A DNA stretch of 5,001 nucleotides from an uncultured Eggerthellaceae bacterium (GTDB lineage Bacteria; Actinomycetota; Coriobacteriia; Coriobacteriales; Eggerthellaceae), in the NCBI GenBank assembly GCA_910585565.1, contig CAJUFC010000224.1:1-5001 (forward strand), written 5' to 3'. Below, piece by piece: positions 1 to 4,886 of this stretch; within the stretch, counting starts at the first letter, position 1, and every line of letters begins with the position of its first letter. The translations under genes were made by a program, and so were the position numbers. The notes under the pieces were generated by a model. The model made no database searches, was not told where the DNA came from, and saw only the letters and a list, made by a program, of their open reading frames with translations.

Positions 1-47
1 AAAGAAAAGAAAAGAAAAGAAAAGAAGAAAAAACAAAAGAAAAGAAG
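1..47. repeat. AAAAG-type polypurine microsatellite tract
   Basis: Nearly pure A and G. Bases 1-24 are close to five copies of AAAAG; the pattern is then broken by AAG, an A run and a single C at position 34, and resumes for about two more units up to the ATG at 48. It stands out sharply from the GC-rich surroundings. Its last bases, AAAAGAAG, are the only thing resembling a ribosome binding site for the first gene. Because it sits at the very edge of the window, its true length is unknown and an assembly artefact cannot be excluded. Confidence 0.85.
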
Positions 48-494
48 ATGAGACCGATCCGCAGCAGGGATGGGGGCACCGCGCGCACGCGAGCATCGGC
101 CGATTCCGGGCCAGGGTCGTCTCTTTCGAAGATTTTTGAGGCTCGGGCTGGGAGGCAGCCGAAGGCCCGCGCACAGCCGTACCCGCTTTCGTGCCTGTCC
201 GCCGCGTCTGCCGAGGGCCGATACGGCGACGGTGCCGGCGGCGAGCACGACGCGCCTTGGGACGCGCTCGTCGCGCACCTCAGGCACCGCTCGCCAGACT
301 GCGACGTCGGCAGCTTCGCGGCGCGGGTCGCAGACGCGTGCCCGCCCGAGTGCCCCGAGACCCCCGAGTGCGTGAGCCAGTGCTTCAGGCTGATCAGCCA
401 GGCGCTCGACAAGTTCGACCGCTCGGTGTGCGCGAGCCCGATACCGCTCGTGCTGAAGGTGCTCGACGAGGACCGAAGGGGTGATCCGTCATGA
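48..494 (+). CDS. Hypothetical phage protein with a C-terminal cysteine cluster
   Basis: I do not recognise this 148-residue protein. The first ~65 residues are rich in Arg, Ser, Gly and Ala and look disordered. The region from about residue 68 looks folded, with helix-like segments around 70-80 and 112-125. Cysteines at 98, 102, 108 and 112 form a Cx3Cx5Cx3C pattern, with further cysteines at 49, 85 and 128; this could bind a metal or form disulfides. No signal peptide or membrane segment is visible. ATG 48 is used because I see no later ATG or GTG start in this frame before the folded part, but its upstream signal is only the purine tract. Third positions are mostly G or C throughout, which supports coding from near this start. 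The stop overlaps the next start as ATGA, so the two genes are translationally coupled. Function unknown. Confidence 0.7.
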   Translation: MRPIRSRDGGTARTRASADSGPGSSLSKIFEARAGRQPKARAQPYPLSCLSAASAEGRYGDGAGGEHDAPWDALVAHLRHRSPDCDVGSFAARVADACPPECPETPECVSQCFRLISQALDKFDRSVCASPIPLVLKVLDEDRRGDPS

Positions 495-979
495 CGCAAA
501 AGGTCAACTATCGCAAGGCCCAGGGCTGGGCATGCCCGGCATGCGGGGGCATGCTCGAATGGCTCTTCCGCCTCGACTCCAAGGGCAAGCGCCATCGGTG
601 CACGCAGACGGTGCGCACGAAGCGCCCCTTGGCCAAAGACGACGCATACGTCGAGAGGACGGAGCCCGTCTCGAGGTATGAGAGCAAGGTGGTAGGTCAC
701 GAGTACGTCCATACCGTGTGCTTCGCCTGCCCGACGTGCAACCACCTGCTGTCGGAGTCCCAGGCCGTGCGGCACGAGTTCGCGCCGGACGAGCTGCCAG
801 CCGACTACTACGTCGACGATATGGACCCGGACGTGGTCGGCCTCATGGCCGAGGTCCTGCGCGAGGGCGGCTCGTGGGAGGACGTGCGCGCCGTCTACGA
901 TCAGCACGTGGACGGCAAGCGCGTGCGCGCCCCGCAGCAGCAGCGCCTTGACGCCGTGATGGGAGGCGATGCGGCATGA
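491..979 (+). CDS. Zinc-ribbon-like phage protein
   Basis: A 162-residue soluble protein with two cysteine knuckles: CPAC at residues 15-18, and CFACPTC at 77-83, where Cys77, 80 and 83 are spaced by two residues each; Cys37 lies between them. Paired CxxC knuckles are the hallmark of a zinc ribbon, so Zn binding and a nucleic-acid or protein contact role are likely, though no specific family is recognised. The C-terminal half (about 95-145) is acidic and probably helical, with DELPADYYVDDMDPD at 100-114. GAAGGGG lies about ten bases before ATG 491. The gene overlaps its neighbours by ATGA at both ends, so it is made together with the unknown protein upstream and the AAA ATPase downstream, and may act as an adaptor for the latter. 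That last point is inference from position only. Confidence 0.82.
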   Translation: MTQKVNYRKAQGWACPACGGMLEWLFRLDSKGKRHRCTQTVRTKRPLAKDDAYVERTEPVSRYESKVVGHEYVHTVCFACPTCNHLLSESQAVRHEFAPDELPADYYVDDMDPDVVGLMAEVLREGGSWEDVRAVYDQHVDGKRVRAPQQQRLDAVMGGDAA

Positions 980-1911
980 GCGCGGCCATGACGAGCGCGC
1001 AGCTGGACGTGATCGACGCCATCGCCCAGAACGACATGCCCAAGGCGAGGCGGGCGGCGCGGGCTGCCGTGGCGGAGGACGCCAGCAAGAAGAACGCCTG
1101 GGACTGCAAGCGCCTCGCGCGCCTGCTCGACCCGGCGCTCAACCCCGACCTCGTGAAGCTGCCCTACAAGGTGGAGGGGATACTGGAGGCCGAGCACCCG
1201 GCCGAGACGTTCATCCCGGAGCGCTACTGCCTGTCGCCCCGCGAAGCGGAGCTGTTCGGGCACATCGAGCGGATGCGCCGCGTGTGCGACGACCTCGCCG
1301 AGATGCGCATCAACTACCCGAACACGGTGCTGCTTCACGGGCCGAGCGGCACGGGCAAGACCATGTTCGGGAGATACGTCGCCTGTAAGCTCGGCCTGCC
1401 GTTCTACTACCTGAACTTCTCGCGGGCGGTGGACAGCCTCCTGGGCAAGACGGCGCAGAACATCTCCGCAGCCTTCGACTACATACGGACCGAGCCGTGC
1501 GTGTTCATGCTGGACGAGATCGACTGCGTGAGCATACGCCGCACGGGTGGCGACGGCGGGGTAGGGGGAGAGATGAACCGCGTGACCATCACGGTCATGC
1601 AGGAGCTCGACCGGATCACCGGCAGGCAGCTCATCATCGGGGCCACCAACCGCCTGGACGCTCTCGACGACGCGCTCTTGCGCCGCTTCTCCAAGCACCA
1701 CGAGGTGACGATCCCCCAAGGCCCCGAGGAGGCGCGAAGCGTGGTGCGTGCCCTCCTCGACGATGCGGGCATCGAGTATGACCGAGCTGAAATCTTCAAC
1801 TGGTGCGTGATCCACGACGACAAGCCGCAGGCATGGCTCATCGGCCGCGCCGTCGAGGCGATAGCCTGGTCCGTCGAGACTGGCGAGCCGTTTAGCATCG
1901 AGGAGGCGTGA
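976..1911 (+). CDS. AAA family ATPase (classical Cdc48/FtsH-type module)
   Basis: A 311-residue protein with one complete AAA module. Walker A is GPSGTGKT at residues 122-129. The segment around 148-163, with LLGKTAQNI, corresponds to the pore-loop region of classical AAA proteins. Walker B is VFMLDEID at 176-183 with the catalytic Glu, sensor 1 is GATNR at 222-226, and Arg236-Arg237 in DALLRRF supply the arginine finger. The remainder (about 245-311) fits the small helical lid. The ~90-residue N-terminal part is Ala/Arg-rich, predicted helical, and may recognise the substrate. All catalytic residues are present, so it should hydrolyse ATP, probably as a hexamer that remodels a protein or protein-DNA complex; the target is unknown. 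It resembles Cdc48, FtsH and proteasomal ATPases more than DnaC-type loaders. GGGAGG at 961-966 precedes ATG 976, which overlaps the upstream stop. An in-frame ATG at 988 is a weaker alternative. Confidence 0.95.
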   Translation: MSAAMTSAQLDVIDAIAQNDMPKARRAARAAVAEDASKKNAWDCKRLARLLDPALNPDLVKLPYKVEGILEAEHPAETFIPERYCLSPREAELFGHIERMRRVCDDLAEMRINYPNTVLLHGPSGTGKTMFGRYVACKLGLPFYYLNFSRAVDSLLGKTAQNISAAFDYIRTEPCVFMLDEIDCVSIRRTGGDGGVGGEMNRVTITVMQELDRITGRQLIIGATNRLDALDDALLRRFSKHHEVTIPQGPEEARSVVRALLDDAGIEYDRAEIFNWCVIHDDKPQAWLIGRAVEAIAWSVETGEPFSIEEA

Positions 1912-1912
1912 C

Positions 1913-2401
1913 ATGGCCGGCACCCCTCCCATCCTCGACCCGTGCTGCGGCGCGCGCATGTTCCACTTCGACAGGGAGAACCCCCAGGTGCTGTTCTGCG
2001 ACATCCGGGAGGGCTTCTCCAAGACGCTCTGCGACGGCCGCTCGTTCGAGGTCAAGCCAGACATGGCAGCCGATGTGACCGCGCTGCCGTTCGACGACGG
2101 CGCATTCCCCCTCGTCATCTTCGACCCTCCGCACCTCCTGCGGGGGAATGGATGGATGGTCGATAAGTACGGCAAGCTGCCGAAGGACTGGCGCGAATGG
2201 ATGACCTCCGCCTTCGCCGAGTGCTGGCGCGTCCTGCGCCCGGAGGGAACCCTTGTTTTCAAATGGAACGAGTGCCACGTGGCGCTGTCTGAGATCATGA
2301 AATGCGCCCCCGCGAAGCCCGTATGCGGGAATCGGAAGCCAACCAACAGCAAGACCCACTGGTTGCTGTTCTTCAAAGGTGGCGAATCTAGCGATGGCTG
2401 A
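1913..2401 (+). CDS. Phage class I SAM-dependent methyltransferase (DPPH type)
   Basis: A 162-residue Rossmann-fold methyltransferase. Motif I for S-adenosylmethionine is ILDPCCG at residues 7-13, the acidic ribose-binding position is probably Asp30 in LFCDIREG, and the catalytic-loop motif is FDPPHL at 70-75. FKWNE at 116-120 and a THWLLFFK end at 148-155 match my memory of a small family common in prophages of Gram-positive bacteria, and the length is normal for it. DPPH is a variant of the DPPY loop of DNA adenine-N6 and cytosine-N4 methyltransferases, so DNA is the likely substrate, but this is not demonstrated. There is no separate target-recognition domain. The start is well supported: AGGAGG at 1901-1906 lies six bases before ATG 1913, and the AAA gene stops only one base upstream. 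It overlaps the radical SAM gene by eight bases, a pairing I also recall from other phages. Confidence 0.92.
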   Translation: MAGTPPILDPCCGARMFHFDRENPQVLFCDIREGFSKTLCDGRSFEVKPDMAADVTALPFDDGAFPLVIFDPPHLLRGNGWMVDKYGKLPKDWREWMTSAFAECWRVLRPEGTLVFKWNECHVALSEIMKCAPAKPVCGNRKPTNSKTHWLLFFKGGESSDG

Positions 2402-3053
2402 CATGATCGGGCTGGTGGACGTTGACAGCAAGATACCGAACCTCGCCCTTATGAAAATATCGGCTTACCACAAGACCCTCGGCGACCAAGTAAAAATGTA
2501 TGACCCGCTCTTTGACAAGCCCGACCTCATGTACGCGAGCAAGGTGTTCGACTTCACGCCGGACTACGCCTACCTCCCGACCGGCTGCGAGGTCGTCAAG
2601 GGAGGCCCGGGCTACGACCCGGCGGCGCGGCTGCCGTTTCCCGACTACGACCGGATCATGCCCGACTACTCGCTCTACGGGTGCGACTACGCGTTGGGGC
2701 GGTTCACGCGGGGATGCCCCAACAGCTGCCCCTGGTGCGTCGTGCCGAAGGCGGACGGCACCGAGGTCAGGCACGTGGCCGACCTCTCGGACTTCTGGTC
2801 CGGCCAGAAAGTTGTGCGCCTGCTGGGCAGGCACGGCATCAAGCCGTGGAGGCTCATGTTCTACGTTCTGGTGGGCTTCAACACGAGCCGCGTGTACGAC
2901 CTGATGCGCATCTACAAGCTGCGCGACCTGGGCGTAAGCCCGTTCGTGATGCCGTTCGACAGGTCGGACGACTACCAGAGGAGGCTCGCCCGCTGGTGCA
3001 ACAGCAAGCCCATCTTCAAGACGGTCCCGACGTTCGAGGAGTATGTGGCATGA
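2394..3053 (+). CDS. Phage radical SAM protein, apparently lacking the central barrel
   Basis: A 219-residue protein. The N-terminal part (IGLVDVDSKIPNLALMK at 5-21, followed by YASKVFDFTPDYAY) and the sequence RGCPNSCPWCVVP at 106-118 match a phage radical SAM family. Cys108, 112 and 115 form a Cx3Cx2C motif that should hold a [4Fe-4S] cluster, with Trp114 as the aromatic residue. The C-terminal part (LMFYVLVGFNT at 154-164, then FVMPFDRSDDYQRRLARW and FKTVPTFEEY) matches the end of the same family. Between them, after about residue 139, the family as I remember it has roughly 60-75 more residues carrying the middle barrel strands; here the text jumps directly to GRHGIKPWR. The frame is open, so this is an in-frame loss and catalysis is doubtful. 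ATG 2394 is chosen, with AAGGTGG at 2376-2382 upstream; GTG 2379 and ATG 2403 are alternatives. It overlaps the methyltransferase gene. Confidence 0.9.
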   Translation: MADMIGLVDVDSKIPNLALMKISAYHKTLGDQVKMYDPLFDKPDLMYASKVFDFTPDYAYLPTGCEVVKGGPGYDPAARLPFPDYDRIMPDYSLYGCDYALGRFTRGCPNSCPWCVVPKADGTEVRHVADLSDFWSGQKVVRLLGRHGIKPWRLMFYVLVGFNTSRVYDLMRIYKLRDLGVSPFVMPFDRSDDYQRRLARWCNSKPIFKTVPTFEEYVA

Positions 3054-3068
3054 GAGAAGGGATGGAGC

Positions 3069-3116
3069 ATGGCCAGCGCGACCATGAGCGACAGGAAGGT
3101 GAGGGCAGGTGCTTGA
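3069..3116 (+). CDS. Possible 15-codon leader ORF before the HTH gene
   Basis: ATG 3069 opens a 15-codon frame, MASATMSDRKVRAGA, that stops at 3114-3116, inside the start region of the regulator gene. AGAAGG at 3055-3060 lies eight bases before it. Its stop-start overlap with the following gene is what a translational-coupling leader would show. It could equally be chance or the remnant of a longer gene. No homology is recognised. Confidence 0.2.
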   Translation: MASATMSDRKVRAGA

Positions 3117-3339
3117 TATGGGGAAGGTGTCGCGTAACGTGCGACAGCTCGTTGCTGAGTCGAACAAGACGCTCGTCCGCATTGCCTACGACGCAGGTCT
3201 GAGCAAATGCACGGTATCGACTGCATGCAACATGGGGAAAGGCAGGAGGCGCGTGTCGCTGGACGCCTTGGCGAGGATAGCGGAGGCGTTGGACGTTCCC
3301 ACGAGCTGCCTCCTGGAAGGATGTGACTACGCCATATGA
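3109..3339 (+). CDS. Small Cro/C1-type helix-turn-helix regulator
   Basis: A 76-residue protein that is almost entirely one XRE-family DNA-binding domain. Residues 21-40 (TLVRIAYDAGLSKCTVSTAC) give helices 2 and 3 of the helix-turn-helix, and RVSLDALARIAEALDVPTSCLLEG at 48-71 is the typical closing part in which the last helices pack. There is no dimerisation or protease-sensitive C-terminal domain, so it resembles Cro-like or small phage regulators rather than a full CI repressor. GTG 3109 is the longest start, with GAGGG at 3101-3105. ATG 3118 is as good, because AGGTG at 3107-3111 lies six bases before it and the same AGGTGCTTG text precedes the start of the late-regulator gene at 4415. 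It lies 55 bases after the radical SAM gene and may repress or tune this region. Its operator is not identified. Confidence 0.9.
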   Translation: MLDMGKVSRNVRQLVAESNKTLVRIAYDAGLSKCTVSTACNMGKGRRRVSLDALARIAEALDVPTSCLLEGCDYAI

Positions 3340-3344
3340 CGGTT

Positions 3345-3360
3345 GGCAAGACAATTTGCC
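3345..3360. promoter_or_regulatory. Small inverted repeat after the HTH gene
   Basis: GGCAA (3345-3349) and TTGCC (3356-3360) are complementary across a six-base spacer, five bases after the regulator stop. The following sequence has no T run, so it is not a normal terminator. It could be an operator for the adjacent regulator or an mRNA hairpin. A repeat this short can arise by chance. Confidence 0.25.
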
Positions 3361-3404
3361 GTGATTGAGCGCGATGGTCGGGTGCTGGAAGGTGGTAACA
3401 ATTC

Positions 3405-3584
3405 ATGAAATGTCTAGCGAGCGAGGGTGGGAAGTGTCAGCTCGTTATTGGGCTTGGCGAGCCGTGTGATGGCTACAGCGAGGCATGCAGGATGCGCCCG
3501 CAGGTCGAACAGCAGGAACGGCTTGCCAGGCAGATCGAGGATGCCATGCGACGCGCCTTTGGTATACGAGGGGATAGGAGATAG
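3405..3584 (+). CDS. Small four-cysteine phage protein (59 aa)
   Basis: A 59-codon frame from ATG 3405 to TAG 3582-3584. GGAAGGTGG at 3387-3395 lies nine bases upstream. The N-terminal half has four cysteines at 3, 11, 21 and 28, with GEPCDGYSEAC at 18-28, which suggests a small metal-binding knuckle. Residues 29-55 are charged and helix-like (RPQVEQQERLARQIEDAMRR). The stop is followed after one base by the next ATG, and the next gene's ribosome binding site, AGGAG at 3576-3580, lies inside this frame's end, so the two are translated together. I do not recognise a named family; tiny Cys-rich proteins of this kind are frequent in early regions of Gram-positive phages. Function unknown. Confidence 0.72.
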   Translation: MKCLASEGGKCQLVIGLGEPCDGYSEACRMRPQVEQQERLARQIEDAMRRAFGIRGDRR

Positions 3585-3585
3585 C

Positions 3586-3786
3586 ATGAGCGACTGCAGC
3601 AGCAACGCATTCAAGGTGCCAGAACCAACGGATAGGACGTGCGACATGTGCGGGAACTTCACGCCGCCGATCAAGTCGGGGTATCCGCTGGGTCTTTGCG
3701 GCTACGTGATGGATGAGGTCGCTCGCAAGAGCGGCTTCGCCGAGCAGTGCGGCGGATTTGAGCCGAAGATCATTTGCGACGCATGA
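3586..3786 (+). CDS. Small cysteine-rich phage protein (66 aa)
   Basis: A 66-residue protein with cysteines at 4, 19, 22, 38, 55 and 64. CDMC at 19-22, GLCGY at 37-41 and EQCGGFEP at 53-60 form a CxxC...C...C layout that probably binds one zinc ion. ATG 3586 is preferred over the longer reading from 3427, because AGGAG at 3576-3580 lies five bases upstream and the longer frame overlaps the 59-residue gene. It is the last clear gene before a 400-base gene-free stretch. The family looks like the CxxC/CGGF small proteins seen in phages; no function is known to me. Confidence 0.75.
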   Translation: MSDCSSNAFKVPEPTDRTCDMCGNFTPPIKSGYPLGLCGYVMDEVARKSGFAEQCGGFEPKIICDA

Positions 3787-3794
3787 GCCCCTGG

Positions 3795-3822
3795 TGCGCG
3801 AAATCAGCAGCCATTTCGCGTA
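3795..3822 (+). other. Strong hairpin: 8 perfect pairs plus two weaker outer pairs, 8-base loop
   Basis: CGCGAAAT (3797-3804) pairs perfectly with ATTTCGCG (3813-3820) across an eight-base loop, extended by a G-U and a U-A pair. It begins eight bases after the stop of the 66-residue gene. The following bases are TAACGGGGGC, with no T run, so it is not a standard intrinsic terminator. It may protect the 3' end of the upstream mRNA, start a folded RNA, or be a palindromic protein site. Confidence 0.7.
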
Positions 3823-3897
3823 ACGGGGGCAAGGGACTGGGCCTTTCGCTCGGGAGTCGCCGCCGTTGCCAGCTTGCCGACCACGACGATTCAAGCT

Positions 3898-3936
3898 GTG
3901 GCCACGGGCAGCGCCGGGCTTTTTGCCGGATATTGC
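3898..3936 (+). other. Palindrome GTGGCCAC followed by a stem with U-rich loop
   Basis: GTGGCCAC at 3898-3905 is a perfect 8-bp palindrome. Directly after it, GCAG (3908-3911) can pair with UUGC (3933-3936). Inside that, CCGG (3914-3917) pairs with CCGG (3926-3929), and C3919 pairs with G3925 around a five-U loop. The pieces form a plausible extended hairpin, but no covariation evidence is available from one sequence. Confidence 0.3.
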
Positions 3937-4055
3937 GGACGAAACGAAAACCATGCCGCTGAACTGGCGAAAGTTGCGTTGGCGACGACGCGGCGAACAT
4001 GCTGGCGAGGGCGCTTCGCGTGGCCGGATCAAGCAAGATCGGGAGAGCGTCAGAA

Positions 4056-4077
4056 ACTGCCAAAAGACTGCCAAAAG
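4056..4077. repeat. Tandem duplication of an 11-base unit
   Basis: ACTGCCAAAAG occurs twice back to back with no mismatch (4056-4066 and 4067-4077), and the following GGCCAAGG partly echoes it. The 11-base length is not a multiple of three and would shift any reading frame, which fits noncoding sequence. It may be a slippage duplication or a paired protein site. Confidence 0.85.
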
Positions 4078-4127
4078 GCCAAGGGGCGTAAGGCACCCCA
4101 TGACGCGAAATGCCGAGGTGGGGACGG

Positions 4128-4167
4128 CCTGTTCACCCCGCGGGCGGCGAGGTTCCCAAAGAACAGG
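4128..4167 (+). other. Inverted repeat CCTGTTC / GAACAGG
   Basis: CCTGTTC (4128-4134) and GAACAGG (4161-4167) are perfectly complementary across 26 bases containing the CCGCGG palindrome. A small second hairpin (TTCT/AGAA, 4171-4182) follows, and then a strong ribosome binding site. The placement suggests folded leader RNA upstream of the short frame at 4205, but a 7-bp match at this distance can be chance. Confidence 0.35.
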
Positions 4168-4204
4168 TAATTCTTTAGAGAAGGTGAGCGAAGGAGGGTC
4201 GAAC

Positions 4205-4319
4205 ATGGCCGTGCAAGTGAACATTAGGGATTGACGTCTTTATGAAGAGCGCTTCTGTCACTGCTGACGAGTCCATGCGCGTCTTGAGCGAAATCGCTGG
4301 GGGCGTCTCAAAAAAATAG
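4205..4319 (+). pseudogene. Frameshifted remnant of a RelB/DinJ-like antitoxin (tentative)
   Basis: AAGGAGGG at 4191-4198, the most perfect ribosome binding site in the window, lies six bases before ATG 4205, yet the frame ends after nine codons (MAVQVNIRD). Removing one G from the GGG at 4227-4229 joins it to an open frame running to TAG 4317-4319. The mended protein begins MAVQVNIRIDVFMK and ends LSEIAGGVSKK, 37 residues in all. RelB/DinJ-type ribbon-helix-helix antitoxins typically begin with a similar N-terminal strand of the VNIRID type. The product is less than half the usual antitoxin length, and no toxin gene follows. I therefore read it as the two ends of a decayed gene. Alternatives are a leader peptide followed by a 25-codon frame from ATG 4242, or a sequencing error. 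The family assignment rests on very few residues. Confidence 0.35.
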
Positions 4320-4338
4320 CCTGAGCACGCCGTCGGTG

Positions 4339-4367
4339 TTTACCGTGATGTGTCCGTGTGGTATGAA
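4339..4367 (+). promoter_or_regulatory. Possible sigma-70-type promoter for the late-regulator gene
   Basis: TTTACC (4339-4344) and TATGAA (4362-4367) are separated by exactly 17 bases, and each matches the housekeeping consensus at four of six positions. The following gene begins about 48 bases downstream. The surrounding bases are more AT-rich than the coding regions. This is a consensus match only; no start site is known. Confidence 0.35.
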
Positions 4368-4414
4368 AATAGTAGTGATGATGATGGATTGAATCGGTGA
4401 TCGCGAGGTGCTTG

Positions 4415-4885
4415 ATGGGGACGAGCGACGGGGCGATGCGGCGACGGCTTGAGGCCTATGTAGATCTTCGCCACGAGATCAAGATGCAGACCCTGAGGCT
4501 CGAAAACATGACGCAGTCCGTCGGTGACGTGCGCTCCCCAAGCTACGAGCCGGGAAAGGCGCCGTCGCTTCCAGGTGATGCGGTCTCGCGTAAGGTCATC
4601 GCCCTTGAATCCCTCGCCCGCCGGGTCTCTGAGCTCGTCGAGATGGAACGCACGGAGCATGACGAGCTCGAGCGGATGGTCTCGCGCATCCCCAACGCGC
4701 AGCAGCGCGTCGTTCTGAGGATGCGCTACTTCGACTTAATGGAATGGCGAGACATTGCCTTTGCCCTCTATGGCGACCGCGTCGACTATGTGAGCGACGA
4801 GGGCGGATATGTCGCAAGGTGCTATAGGATTCACACGCGTGCGGTGTCGTCGATGTGCTCCACGCGCCATCGCATGAGCGCATAG
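4415..4885 (+). CDS. Sigma-region-4-like phage regulator (ArpU/DUF1492-like)
   Basis: A 156-residue protein. Residues 10-38 and 60-90 are charged and probably helical. Residues about 88-147 resemble sigma-70 region 4: IPNAQQRVVLRMRYFDLMEWRDIA gives the QR-VL-RYF helix and the first helix of the helix-turn-helix, and YVARCYRIHTRAV at 132-144 fits the recognition helix. This layout is typical of ArpU, RinA and DUF1492 proteins, which sit at the end of the early region just upstream of the terminase genes and switch on late transcription. ATG 4415 is preferred: GAGG at 4405-4408 lies six bases upstream, and the AGGTGCTTG context repeats that of the regulator at 3118. GTG 4397 would add six residues but has no ribosome binding site. 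The phased decamer array starting 55 bases after the stop is an obvious candidate target. Confidence 0.85.
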   Translation: MGTSDGAMRRRLEAYVDLRHEIKMQTLRLENMTQSVGDVRSPSYEPGKAPSLPGDAVSRKVIALESLARRVSELVEMERTEHDELERMVSRIPNAQQRVVLRMRYFDLMEWRDIAFALYGDRVDYVSDEGGYVARCYRIHTRAVSSMCSTRHRMSA

Positions 4886-4886
4886 A

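Larger units (their letters stand above)
3787..4204. other. Gene-free region with repeated and inverted sequence; candidate structured RNA
   Basis: No frame here gives a recognisable protein. The longest + frame has clearly less G/C at third positions than the neighbouring genes, and the antisense frames read as low-complexity shadow text. The segment contains a strong hairpin just after the last gene (3795-3822), a long-range complement between 3812-3821 and 4103-4112, CAGCTTG/CAAGCTG (3870-3876 with 3892-3898), a stem with a five-U loop (3908-3936), a tandem 11-base repeat (4056-4077) and CCTGTTC/GAACAGG (4128-4134 with 4161-4167). Individually the 7-bp pairs could be chance; the 10-bp ones are less likely to be. 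It could be a noncoding phage RNA, a replication or regulatory site, or the wreck of a deleted gene. I cannot match it to a known RNA family. Confidence 0.35.

Noticed and set aside
901..2376. Long antisense open frame across the AAA and methyltransferase genes
   Set aside because: It mirrors two genes with complete catalytic motifs on the + strand. Such long antisense frames are common where third positions are G/C, and its protein text is not recognisable.
2388..3182. Antisense open frame opposite the radical SAM gene
   Set aside because: Shadow of a clearly recognisable + strand protein; no ribosome binding site or domain of its own.
3050..3202. Frame starting by ATGA overlap with the radical SAM stop (MREGMEHG...)
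   Set aside because: Most of it runs out of frame through the well-supported helix-turn-helix gene, and the later residues are plainly the shadow of that gene.
3795..3822. Intrinsic terminator after the 66-residue gene
   Set aside because: The stem is strong but is followed by TAACGGGGGC rather than a T run.
3874..4170. 98-codon + frame from TTG inside the gene-free region
   Set aside because: TTG start without a ribosome binding site, weaker third-position G/C bias than neighbouring genes, a non-triplet tandem repeat inside, and no recognisable family.
3787..4204. Group I or II intron, tRNA or CRISPR array
   Set aside because: No domain V-like hairpin, no intron-encoded protein, no cloverleaf and no evenly spaced repeats with unique spacers.
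3445..4224. 259-codon antisense frame spanning the gene-free region
   Set aside because: It overlaps two well-supported small genes and reads as Arg/Pro/Ser-rich text with no domain. I see no ribosome binding site that would support its start.
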